This document shows, in pieces, positions 44,300 through 52,287 of a stretch of DNA of 64,000 nucleotides. Location: positions 3,844,001 through 3,908,000 of the forward strand of contig NZ_CP066126.1 in NCBI RefSeq assembly GCF_020544465.1, written 5' to 3'. The notes under the pieces are model-generated. The model did no database searches and was not told where the DNA came from. It saw nothing but the letters and a program-made list of their open reading frames with translations. The stretch comes from Chromobacterium rhizoryzae (GTDB taxonomy: Bacteria > Pseudomonadota > Gammaproteobacteria > Burkholderiales > Chromobacteriaceae). The position numbers were made by a program, and so were the translations under genes. Position 1 is the first letter of the stretch. Each line of letters starts with the position of its first letter.

Positions 44300-45202
44300 G
44301 TGATAAAAAGAAAGCACCATTACATCTCAAGGGCTTATCTAAGAGCTTGGGCAGAGGATGATAAGCTATGGTGTAAAAGATTTAAAGGTGACGTTTTTGG
44401 GGCCAACATAATAAATATTGCACAGGAAAATGACTTTTACAAACTTCTTCAATTAAGTTCTGATGATATAAAATATTTAACACACATGATTCAATTCAAT
44501 AAAAACAAATTGACACGAAAATCGAATATGGGGTGGTTAAACTCATTCAATACGATTATTAAAATAGCAATAGCATTAGAAAAAATTGGCAGCGAGGAGG
44601 CAAAAAAAGATGCCAGAAAAATCATTAACAACTGGGAAGAAGACGTTTACAGTGAACTTGAAAACGACTACCAGTTTGCGCTTAACAACATCAGGAATAA
44701 AAACCTAGCTCCATTTGCCCATGGAACAGGAATCAGATGGAAATTGATAGATTACATATTTAACGGGCATTTCAGAACAAAGAAAATGAGAGACAACATC
44801 ACCAGCCAATTAAAAATCCCGAGCAACTTTGGCAACGTAAAAGTAGAAAACTGCTGGCCTATTTTAAGGCATGTATTTGCCACAAGCGCAACCAGTAGCT
44901 ATCTACTAGACACCTCTTACAAATTTACATTTATAGAAACAATGCACAATGCAAAATTCATAACAAGTGACTGTCCATTTATAAACCTACAGGCCATCCA
45001 AAAAGACTGGAATCCACAAACCGGGGGAGCATCATACTTTCACCCCCTATCACCAACCCTTGCCATTCTGTTTTCTGTTTGTGAAACAGAAGGAGAAACA
45101 ATATATTTAGACGAAAAAGAAGTTTCAACATACAACGAAATAATAAAAGATTACTCGCATGAACAGCTGTACTCAAACGAGCGTGAGCTATTAAAAATTT
45201 AA
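44300..45202 (+). CDS. DUF4238 domain protein (accessory)
   Basis: A 300-residue AT-rich protein with the DUF4238 opening KRKHHYISRAYLRAWA, a central helical part, and a C-terminal FITSDCPFINL...YFHPLSPTLAILFSVCE segment typical of the family. The function is unknown; members are frequent in mobile elements and defence neighbourhoods. The start is GTG at 44300, with SD GAGGAGG 7 bp upstream. Its own GC content, unlike higBA, marks a separate insertion. Confidence 0.8.
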   Translation: MIKRKHHYISRAYLRAWAEDDKLWCKRFKGDVFGANIINIAQENDFYKLLQLSSDDIKYLTHMIQFNKNKLTRKSNMGWLNSFNTIIKIAIALEKIGSEEAKKDARKIINNWEEDVYSELENDYQFALNNIRNKNLAPFAHGTGIRWKLIDYIFNGHFRTKKMRDNITSQLKIPSNFGNVKVENCWPILRHVFATSATSSYLLDTSYKFTFIETMHNAKFITSDCPFINLQAIQKDWNPQTGGASYFHPLSPTLAILFSVCETEGETIYLDEKEVSTYNEIIKDYSHEQLYSNERELLKI

Positions 45203-45805
45203 CTCCAAAAATAGCATACAGCAAGGTCAAGTTTCATATTAATGAAGCCGAGTTGACTGACTTACGAAGTCTAGCAAATGTATTGAAATACCCTATTATT
45301 GAGCGATGGAAAGCCCAACACAAAAGTAAAGGGTGCTGTCGTGGTCCAACTGATAGTCATCACCATAACCGAGAAAACGACCGCTTAAACCTTAGCCTCC
45401 CCCTAGCCGCGCCACAGTAGCAGCCACCCCAGCACCATCACCCCCGGCCAGCCAGGTGAACCGCATCACCGCCCGGCCATAGCGGCGCGCATCGCGGGTA
45501 GTCCTGCCATGTGCCCGGCTTCCACGCGAGACCCGCAACATCAAGGCCGAAATGATCAAGCAGCTGGCGGTGGGTGGGGTGAAGTTGACGCACATGACTT
45601 CACCATACAGGGTCATCTCACGACCGGACGCCTCGTCCCCAAAGTTCTTAACATGCTGGAAGTTATGAAGCCGTAGAGGAGCCCGCCTCATCCGTAGCAA
45701 ATGTATAACCAAGTGTGCTCGTCGAGCTCCTCCAATCATTTTTCACATAGACCAAAAAATGACAAGGAACTAAAATGGACGCTCTATTTACATAAGGAAC
45801 TAGCG
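45203..45805. other. Non-coding gap in the accessory block
   Basis: About 600 bp without a supported gene. The first part (to about 45390) is AT-rich and resembles decayed coding sequence with stops. The second (45390-45680) is GC-rich and could be a remnant of a lost gene; the minus frame 45392-45739 has no RBS. The downstream gene's promoter must lie at its right end. Confidence 0.5.
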
Positions 45806-46279
45806 ATGAACAGGGAAATAATCAGCTTTGCTGTTGGAGTAAGCCTAATGGGTGGTAAATTTGGTGCACTCCTCTTGAAATTCAGATTTAAAGATCAGAG
45901 CGAATTATTGACCGCCTGGGCAAAGCCACATATGACACGGCTAATGGAGGCCCTTGCTGAGTACCATGACTATATTCAACAAGTAAATGCTCCGTGCAAT
46001 CCAGACTCCATAGAAAACACGATCAGATCAGAGTCACCGATTATCAGTCAAGATGAAATCACTAATTTGCCAGTATCCGCAATTATCAATCAGATTCATG
46101 GGCATGTCCGCGCAAATCACAATATGGAAATAACTATTGGACTAGGAAAATCGGATGACAAGGCAACATTAATACTTAGCCCCAATGAGTGCGAATGGCT
46201 GCTTGGATTTATTGCAAACACATTGAATAATTTCAACGAAGATGGTGATGTAATTATTCCAAGCGGGACACCGAATTAA
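45806..46279 (+). CDS. Unrecognised 157-residue protein
   Basis: Starts at ATG 45806 (MNREIISFAVGVSLMGGKFGALLLKFRF) after AAGGAAC; the frame is open to 45701 but that part lacks a start context. It has an N-terminal beta-rich segment and a C-terminal LSPNECEWLLGFIANTLNN helix. It might be related to small YjeJ-like proteins, but I cannot confirm this. Single-gene unit ended by a strong terminator shared with the convergent chaperone operon. Confidence 0.6.
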   Translation: MNREIISFAVGVSLMGGKFGALLLKFRFKDQSELLTAWAKPHMTRLMEALAEYHDYIQQVNAPCNPDSIENTIRSESPIISQDEITNLPVSAIINQIHGHVRANHNMEITIGLGKSDDKATLILSPNECEWLLGFIANTLNNFNEDGDVIIPSGTPN

Positions 46280-46303
46280 GTTACCTGAGGTTTTCCTGCA
46301 AGT

Positions 46304-46337
46304 AAAAAGGCCTCTCAATTTGAGAGGCCTTTTTTGG
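46304..46337. terminator. Bidirectional terminator between two convergent accessory units
   Basis: AAAAAGGCCTCTCAA / TTGAGAGGCCTTTTTT, near-perfect stem with A- and T-runs on both sides. Confidence 0.92.
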
Positions 46338-46392
46338 AGGAGTATCCAGTTAAAGCTATAGATTGGAGTCACACAACATCACACGGAACAAT

Positions 46393-46890
46393 TCATTTGG
46401 CATGAACGTCTTTTTTTTCTGCTTCCTGCTGAGCTTGCGATTTTTCTTTTGCCTCGGTAATTTTATCCATGTAATCCAAAAAATTCATTGTTGGCAACAT
46501 CAAAGGCCCATACACTGCTCTCGCCGTAAATGAAAGCAAATACTCTCGAATAACAGTGTAAAGCATTGAGGCACCATTAACAATGAAGATCTTTTCCCAG
46601 TCGTCCTTCTTCATAAACGGAGGAGCTATTCTAAACTCGCCCTCTACTTCAACCGCCACATCGTAAGGAGCTTTATTTTCATTTTTATTCTCAAGAGCAA
46701 TATAAAGTTTTAAGTGCACATAACTTTTACCATCTCGATTTTCTACACTACTCCAAGAAAGCTGCTCAGAAATTTCTACTCCAATTAGCGAGTCAGCATT
46801 ACAAGAGTGCGATGACTCAACATCAGTTCTCGCCCGAACGTATCCTAAATTAAAATGATAGCGCTCAAGCTGCAATGGGCTTTGCTGCAT
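46393..46890 (-). CDS. SecB-like chaperone of a toxin-antitoxin-chaperone module
   Basis: A 165-residue protein with the SecB fold signature: YDVAVEVEGEFRI in the middle and IVNGASMLYTVIREYLLS followed by AVYGPLMLPTMNFLDYM at the end (compare the SecB LFPYAREVI...GFPPLNLAPVNF pattern). It directly follows a toxin and an XRE antitoxin on the same strand. In such TAC systems the chaperone folds and protects the antitoxin. The start at 46890 is chosen; in-frame ATGs at 46902 and 46911 exist. It overlaps the antitoxin gene. Confidence 0.8.
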   Translation of the reverse strand: MQQSPLQLERYHFNLGYVRARTDVESSHSCNADSLIGVEISEQLSWSSVENRDGKSYVHLKLYIALENKNENKAPYDVAVEVEGEFRIAPPFMKKDDWEKIFIVNGASMLYTVIREYLLSFTARAVYGPLMLPTMNFLDYMDKITEAKEKSQAQQEAEKKDVHAK

Positions 46891-47317
46891 TTTCTTCACC
46901 ATCCTCAACAACAGAATCAGAGTTACAAACTCTAACTGCTAATCGAGTGCTCATAAATCCAAGAGAGCCATTACTCGGAGTAGTAATGAAATTTTTCATA
47001 ACACTTCCACCCAAGATAGTAGGCTCAACCATAGGCATGCATCTCTGCTCAGCATCAACCAAGTTAACAACAAATTTTTTATCAAGAGCATGAGCAATAT
47101 CTGCCAATTTCCTGATAGTCAAATTTGCTCCGCCATTCAGCATAGAACTTACACGAGGCTTTGTGACTCCAAGCTTTTCTGCAAGAGTTGTTTTGCTCAT
47201 ATTCTGCCTATTCATTTCCGCCCAAATCTCTTCGGTCACAGAAATAATAAGACTCTCTTGTCGTGCGAGGTTTTGAGCCTCAGGATCATTTGCAAACCAC
47301 TCGTCAAGCAGTTCCAT
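46865..47317 (-). CDS. XRE antitoxin with C-terminal extension (TAC antitoxin)
   Basis: A 150-residue antitoxin. HTH at about 28-86 (ISVTEEIWAEMNRQNMSKTT, then LAEKLGVTKPRVSSMLNGGANLTIRKLADIAHAL). Residues about 90-150 form an extension beyond the usual HigA length, rich in hydrophobic stretches (TILGGSVMKNFI, TRLAVRV). In characterised TACs a C-terminal chaperone-addiction segment has this place. ATG 47317 overlaps the toxin stop by 14 bp. Confidence 0.8.
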   Translation of the reverse strand: MELLDEWFANDPEAQNLARQESLIISVTEEIWAEMNRQNMSKTTLAEKLGVTKPRVSSMLNGGANLTIRKLADIAHALDKKFVVNLVDAEQRCMPMVEPTILGGSVMKNFITTPSNGSLGFMSTRLAVRVCNSDSVVEDGEENAAKPIAA

Positions 47318-47684
47318 CTTCGACCCCTGTATAGTTACGTTTTTCAAGATTCATAATATCTTTATCAGCCTTGCTAAGTTTCTTTGTTTTCTTAGCGATA
47401 AAGTGGCTGATAACAATGTTCTTACGCTTCTCAGCGCAGAACCAGCTGTAAGCTCTTAGAGACATGCTGTTCGATTTGATCGCAAAGAAACCACCTCCCT
47501 CCTGATTGATCTGATCAGGAGCGTGCAGATCAACACCATCTGCAAACCTTCTCACTCTCTCCGTCCAATGAACCAGAGCCTTCTTGTGAGAGGGTGATTG
47601 ATCTTTCAGTTGATCAAACGTTTCAACCGCACGATCAGTGAAGACAATGACATACCTACTGCCAGTGTAGAATACTTTCGCCAC
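47304..47684 (-). CDS. RelE/HigB (Gp49-like) toxin of the TAC module
   Basis: A 126-residue toxin of the RelE/HigB superfamily: ETFDQLKDQSPSHKKALVHW, GGGFFAIKSNSMSLRAYSWFC and KNIVISHFIAKKTKKLSKADKD, the last being the usual Gp49/HigB C-terminal signature. First gene of the toxin-antitoxin-SecB operon. Likely a ribosome-dependent or free mRNA endonuclease. Confidence 0.8.
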   Translation of the reverse strand: MAKVFYTGSRYVIVFTDRAVETFDQLKDQSPSHKKALVHWTERVRRFADGVDLHAPDQINQEGGGFFAIKSNSMSLRAYSWFCAEKRKNIVISHFIAKKTKKLSKADKDIMNLEKRNYTGVEDGTA

Positions 47685-47688
47685 GATG

Positions 47689-47706
47689 TTAACTTATATG
47701 TTAACC
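47689..47706 (-). promoter_or_regulatory. Candidate operator upstream of the TAC operon
   Basis: GTTAACTTATATGTTAAC is a dyad of two GTTAAC half-sites 6 bp apart, just before the toxin ATG (47684). A promoter CGGACA-17-TAACAT on the minus strand runs into it. Binding by the XRE antitoxin is inferred. Confidence 0.55.
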
Positions 47707-47945
47707 CTAGTACAGAGTTTTGTCCGAGATGACACCTGTCACCAACAAGATCTGCAGTAGCACTGACCGCCAGACCCACCCAAACCGCATAAAGTGTACA
47801 CCAACAGCCTTCGCCACCCAAAAGGAATTGACGTTCGCATACCCAAAGACAACATGAAGGGGCACTCATTGAAAAGGGGCCGAACAGGCTTGTAGCCATT
47901 ACCTTCACCGCCCTCTGCTTACGAGCAGATCTAACGTAAAGTCCC

Positions 47946-48375
47946 CTACCCACCCCTCAACGGGGCGCATTGATGATTCAGCAAAAAATTCCCAGTCCTC
48001 TCCTGTGGCAACCACTTTCCGCCACGTTTGACCAATGAGAACAAGCTGGAGATCGGACATTGCCGCGTCACACTATCGCCTGGGGCGCTGGTGGTGAGCT
48101 GGTAAAAAACGTCCCCCACTTTCAAGCGGCCATTGCTGCTACACACCTCTTCCAGCGTCACCTTGCCAAAGCGATCCTGCTCGACCGTGATGCCCAGAGC
48201 GGCCAGCCGCTCGTCCAGACTATGACCGCTTCAGCATGATCGTGACCTGCTGTGCGTCTAACACTTTACTCGTCTGTGAGTCATCTGGTCTGACATTCGT
48301 ACACAATAGCAATGCTGCTATGGCTTGTGCCACGATTAATAGCAAAGCAAATGCAAGCAGCGCTAGAAATATCAT
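47946..48375 (-). pseudogene. Broken small membrane/secreted protein gene
   Basis: An ATG at 48375 opens a 51-residue frame (hydrophobic MIFLALLAFALLLIVAQAIA, then a short tail) that stops at 48220. An overlapping frame continues without a stop and without a start as ...SLDERLAALGITVEQDRFGKV and DVFYQLTTSAPGDSV to 47946. The two parts read like one protein interrupted by a frameshift. Alternatively the first part is a real 51-residue peptide and the second a remnant. Confidence 0.45.
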
Positions 48376-48394
48376 TGAACACCCCTGAAATACG

Positions 48395-48422
48395 AAAAAG
48401 CCCCGCATAGCGGGGCTTTTTT
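48395..48422 (-). terminator. Terminator of the 48436-49733 operon
   Basis: On the minus strand, AAAAAAGCCCCGC-TAT-GCGGGGCTTTTT. Confidence 0.9.
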
Positions 48423-48435
48423 GCTTCACATGCTA

Positions 48436-48852
48436 TTACTTTCTCAGAATCGTAAGCATCAGATTAGCCACTTGATGCAATGTCAAAAAAGTCATTGACG
48501 CAGAGAAAACCCAAAAAACACGCAAGCATAATTTAAAATCTTTTAAAAACAAAAAAGACACTAAACAGAACAATGAAAACAACAGTGAAGAGTAAAATGC
48601 CTGTCTCAGATACCGAATTAAATCCTCGACAAAACCACTACTCTTAATACTTGCCATAATAGAGTCATTTGGCAATGCCATCAAAATAGCAATAGCCGTT
48701 GCGATAAAACCAGCTGTAATTGCGCCAAAACTCAAAGATGCTGACAACAAATCTTTCACATCATCAGGGAAAGGTAAAGGATAACGCCAATACACAGCCG
48801 TCAAAACAAAGGAGAGCACGAACGGATAAAATCTCTCCCAAGCAAGTGACAT
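48436..48852 (-). CDS. Unrecognised four-TM membrane protein, second gene of a two-gene unit
   Basis: A 138-residue protein with about four membrane segments (about 8-25, 38-58, 83-103 and 112-132) and short charged loops. Its ATG (MSLAWERFYPFVLSFVL) is 2 bp after the stop of the 292-residue soluble partner. AT-rich. A membrane effector or anchor for the partner is a possible role; no family recognised. Confidence 0.65.
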   Translation of the reverse strand: MSLAWERFYPFVLSFVLTAVYWRYPLPFPDDVKDLLSASLSFGAITAGFIATAIAILMALPNDSIMASIKSSGFVEDLIRYLRQAFYSSLLFSLFCLVSFLFLKDFKLCLRVFWVFSASMTFLTLHQVANLMLTILRK

Positions 48853-48854
48853 GA

Positions 48855-49733
48855 CTATCTCTCCATAAATCGCTGCCAACCGCGCATAGCACGAATCAGC
48901 ACATTAAACCTAGATTCTCTAGTATAGCGTTTATCTTGCCCAAGTACTAGATCAGGCTCACCATATTCAGCAACAATTCTTTGGCTAACCAAATCTAAAA
49001 CTTCAGCACTAGCATCTGCATCATTTCCAGCAAAAACCTGTAACTTCGGAATAGATTTGTTTTCATCATCTCTAATACCACGCATATAATTAATCGCATC
49101 TCTAACCGCGACCAAGCTCAACCCATCGCCACCACGAGGCATCCTTACAATAACTTCAATTGAGCCAGCATTAAATGTATTTTCTAACGCAATAACATCA
49201 CGAAGAGCCAGCCCCGCAGCTCGATGCTCAGGAGACATCTTCCCAAAATTCATAGAAAAATGCAGCTTCCTGAAAAACTCCTTAGCGGCCAGCTTGCCTT
49301 CAACATCGGGATCAAAACAAATTGCAAACTGATAACCATTAAATACATTGAGATCAAATGTTGACAAATATTCGGCCATCGTTCCATGCCTCACTCCAAT
49401 ATGATTATATTGAACAGCAATATAACCTAGAGCAGGATTATACAAAGCAGCAGTTTCTTCTCCAAAACCTTCATCATCCTCCATATCAAACCCAACAATA
49501 GGAGAAGTAACACTTGCCTTTCCAGGGCCACTATTAAAGCGAATTTTTCCAAAATCCATCAACCAAGCACCATCTACTTCATCTGCAAACTCCAGTCTAA
49601 TCAGCTGCTTTGAAACCTCTCTACTTCTATCTTCAAGCGGGACCGCATTTATCAACCTCAACTGATCGACTAAAGGTATAGAGCCAACTCCAGCTTGCAC
49701 CTTATACAAATGAACCATCATCGATCCTGCCAT
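48855..49733 (-). CDS. Unrecognised 292-residue protein (possibly DUF6731-like), first gene of a two-gene unit
   Basis: Soluble protein with no signal peptide. The N-terminal half has WLMDFGKIRFNSGPGKA and GEETAALYNPALGYIAVQYNHIGVR, which recalls DUF6731-type proteins from memory only. The C-terminal half is helical, ending RESRFNVLIRAMRGWQRFMER. ATG 49733 follows GAGG. Paired with a four-TM protein, the arrangement of a soluble sensor with a membrane effector seen in many defence systems (inference). Confidence 0.65.
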   Translation of the reverse strand: MAGSMMVHLYKVQAGVGSIPLVDQLRLINAVPLEDRSREVSKQLIRLEFADEVDGAWLMDFGKIRFNSGPGKASVTSPIVGFDMEDDEGFGEETAALYNPALGYIAVQYNHIGVRHGTMAEYLSTFDLNVFNGYQFAICFDPDVEGKLAAKEFFRKLHFSMNFGKMSPEHRAAGLALRDVIALENTFNAGSIEVIVRMPRGGDGLSLVAVRDAINYMRGIRDDENKSIPKLQVFAGNDADASAEVLDLVSQRIVAEYGEPDLVLGQDKRYTRESRFNVLIRAMRGWQRFMER

Positions 49734-50044
49734 ATATTACCTCATATTATTTAAACAAAAACACAAATCAAATTTAAAAAATCACTACACATAAGACATA
49801 CTTAATTATTCTAAACCGCACTCAAGATGTGCGCCTTCTAATCAGCAAACTCAGCATCATAGACCAACCACTTACCTGTCTATGCACAGAGTTTATCAAG
49901 TCGACCCACTGAGTCGCCATCCTGAGAGATGGCTTGAGGCTCTCGGCATTTCCACACATTGATCACATCTAACACCTTATTAGTAAGCGGTACCACAAAC
50001 GATTCCAGGCATTGTCCATCCTGTGCTCGGGTACTCCACTTCAA
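49734..50044. other. Intergenic stretch in the accessory block
   Basis: 311 bp between two minus-strand units. AT-rich near 49740-49820, where the promoter of the 49733 operon is expected. The rest holds no supported gene, repeat or terminator that I can see. Confidence 0.5.
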
Positions 50045-51325
50045 TCAAGACGACGTGTCCACCGGATCAACTTTCTCTGATTTAACTGGCGGCACCTTTT
50101 TTTCAGCACCCACTCGTTTTAAAATATTATGCAAACGTTCACCTAAACTTGGAACGACACCTACTGCATCCTTAAATTCCTGAGATTTAATGAGCTCCAT
50201 AAGGGGAGTTCCATGGACATCCTTTTCGACCAACCTTAAAGGAATTTCATCAAGCCTATTTAAAGCGATTGAAAAAAGCTGAGCTCCCAGCATAGGGTCA
50301 AGAACATTAGCTTCGTGCTTATAGCCTTGGTACGCAGCCGCAAGCGATGCTTTATATGCATAGTCTTCAGCCAACCTAAATTTAAATGCAATCTGTTTGG
50401 TTGCTACAACCGCAAGCCAAATAGGCGCAGCTAACTGGGAAAAACTCAGGGTCGCACTAATGGCAACTCGCCTCCAAGTCGGATCAGACTCAATAAGAAC
50501 CTTCATTTCAGGAAAACGATAAAACGTCACGTAACCAGCAACAAATAATGCAGCGGTTAGAATAATCGTCCACGCCCAAACAGAATAGCTCAGGCTTTTT
50601 GCACGCTTAGAAAAAGATGAGGCAAGACTCTGAGAGGTTGCTGCAACATATGCAGCATTTAAATTTTCCATCAAAATAGAAGCTTGAGACTCTTTCTCAG
50701 CAATGAGCAAAGAGCTTTTCTCTGCAGCGTGAACCGCGCTATCAATTTGTCCCTTCTTTGCCTCAACTTCATTTTTCGAAGATGCAATATCAGCAACAGC
50801 GGCCTCCAAATCGGACATTGTTGTAGGCAAATTTAACGCAGCATCATATGCAGAATTAATTTTCAGTACTTTATTCTTAATTTCATTTATCTCTCCAACG
50901 GCTTTATTTAAACGGTCCTGTGCACTCAGGACGTGGCGCCTTAGATTTGTAGGCAGCACCAAAACACCTTTCAATTGATCAGAATTAATTAGACTGGCAA
51001 TTTGGTGTTCTGCGGCAAAAACAAAGCTCATAAGAGCGACGGAGGAATGTGGCGACGAAAAGAGATTCGGCACATGTGAGCTCAACAACACTTTGGCCTT
51101 TTCGGTTAAGTCATCAATATAATCCCTTTGAGAGTCAACATCCTCTACTGTAGAAAGATCAACGGACTCAAGCAAATCAATCAGAACATAAAAAGAATAT
51201 GAAATATCACTGCGATCAATAGGTGGTGCATTATATCCATGCTGATCACTCACTTTATCATTAGGTAACTTATTAAGCGCCTCTCTAATATTTTTCAAAG
51301 TCGAAATCAAATCATTAACGTTCAT
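50045..51325 (-). CDS. Unrecognised coiled-coil membrane protein
   Basis: A 426-residue protein. The N-terminal region is helical, followed by a long coiled coil (about 140-235: EINEIKNKVLKINSAYDAAL, then AEKKSSLLIAEKE-type heptads). Two membrane helices follow (about 250-272 and 292-315) and a soluble C-terminal tail (about 320-426). The start at 51325 (MNVNDLISTLKN) follows GTGAGG; 51379 is an alternative. AT-rich, single gene. No family recognised. Confidence 0.65.
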   Translation of the reverse strand: MNVNDLISTLKNIREALNKLPNDKVSDQHGYNAPPIDRSDISYSFYVLIDLLESVDLSTVEDVDSQRDYIDDLTEKAKVLLSSHVPNLFSSPHSSVALMSFVFAAEHQIASLINSDQLKGVLVLPTNLRRHVLSAQDRLNKAVGEINEIKNKVLKINSAYDAALNLPTTMSDLEAAVADIASSKNEVEAKKGQIDSAVHAAEKSSLLIAEKESQASILMENLNAAYVAATSQSLASSFSKRAKSLSYSVWAWTIILTAALFVAGYVTFYRFPEMKVLIESDPTWRRVAISATLSFSQLAAPIWLAVVATKQIAFKFRLAEDYAYKASLAAAYQGYKHEANVLDPMLGAQLFSIALNRLDEIPLRLVEKDVHGTPLMELIKSQEFKDAVGVVPSLGERLHNILKRVGAEKKVPPVKSEKVDPVDTSS

Positions 51326-51387
51326 CAAAACCTCACCCAAATCATGAAAACCCACTCTAGATAAAAACAAAAATATCAATTAGATAA

Positions 51388-52287
51388 TTATTGATACTTT
51401 ACCCCCTGCGCCCAATCGAATGGGTTGGCCACCTCGCCGGACTCCTCAGACGTCACATAACCCTGAACCCGGTCCAAGCGAAAGGTGCGCTTTGACTGCC
51501 GTGTCAGGCAGTGCCCCTGGAAATACTCTTCATCGACCACCCGCACCACAACGCGGCGTTCGGAGTACTCACCGCTGGCGTTGCGATAGGCGAAACGGAT
51601 GGTGTCCAGCTGGTTTCCGGTGATGCGATGTCGGCTGGGGGTCTTGGAGCGGCGCTTGACCTTGGGCGGGCTGGTATCGGTTGGTGGTGTCAGGGCCGTC
51701 CAACCGCGCATATCGGCGATGCTTTTGCCATAGGCCACAGCCTCGGCCAGTTCCAGTACATCCATGCCTTCCATGACGGAGACTTCGCCATCGGCCAACA
51801 CCTCTCGGATATAGTCGGCCATGAGTTTGACCGGGCCGCCCCTCGCCACCCAGGGGTGCAGATCCAACCAGCCCGCCAGCATGCGGACTTCCCCCTCCTC
51901 CATCACCCCGTCTTCCGCCATTTCGCGACACATCTCGCGCAGCTCTTCCAGCGCGCTATTCAAGCACACGTCGCCAGAAAATGAAGTGCTGACCGGTTTA
52001 GGCTGCCGGGGAGGCGCCTTGGCAGTCGGAGGGCTTGAGGTCTTCGGTTTCTTGGCCTCCATGAGGCTCCCGGCAGCGCCAAGAACGATCAGGAAGCCCG
52101 CGGCATTCCAGTACCAGGCATCGGCGGCAAACAGCATGGCTTGGAGGGTGCCGATAATGAAAGCGGTGATTCCCGCTAACCAATGCCTGGTCAACCCGCT
52201 GCGGCCTTTTGAGGCATGTTCTTTTGCTGCCGCATACCAAAAGGCAGCCATGCTAAAAATGGCGGAAAGGAAGAAGATAAGGGACAT
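51388..52287 (-). CDS. Membrane protein with TerB-like and WYL-like regions
   Basis: A 299-residue protein. Three membrane helices lie within residues 1-90. After a Pro/Ser linker comes a helical acidic region (about 115-190: LREMCREMAEDGVMEEGEV...ADGEVSVMEGMDVLELAE) that resembles TerB-type metal-binding modules. The C-terminal approximately 80 residues (IRFAYRNASGEYSERRVVVRV, CLTRQSKRTFRLDRVQGY) resemble a WYL ligand-sensing domain. Such a combination suggests sensing of a nucleic-acid or nucleotide signal at the membrane. GC content is chromosome-like, unlike its neighbours. Confidence 0.65.
   Translation of the reverse strand: MSLIFFLSAIFSMAAFWYAAAKEHASKGRSGLTRHWLAGITAFIIGTLQAMLFAADAWYWNAAGFLIVLGAAGSLMEAKKPKTSSPPTAKAPPRQPKPVSTSFSGDVCLNSALEELREMCREMAEDGVMEEGEVRMLAGWLDLHPWVARGGPVKLMADYIREVLADGEVSVMEGMDVLELAEAVAYGKSIADMRGWTALTPPTDTSPPKVKRRSKTPSRHRITGNQLDTIRFAYRNASGEYSERRVVVRVVDEEYFQGHCLTRQSKRTFRLDRVQGYVTSEESGEVANPFDWAQGVKYQ

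Noticed and set aside
45392..45739. Minus-strand frame in the accessory gap
   Set aside because: No SD, mixed composition, start inside unrelated sequence; at most a remnant.
49959..50183. 74-codon plus-strand frame before the coiled-coil gene
   Set aside because: Overlaps the 3' end of the coiled-coil gene on the other strand; no RBS or recognisable protein.
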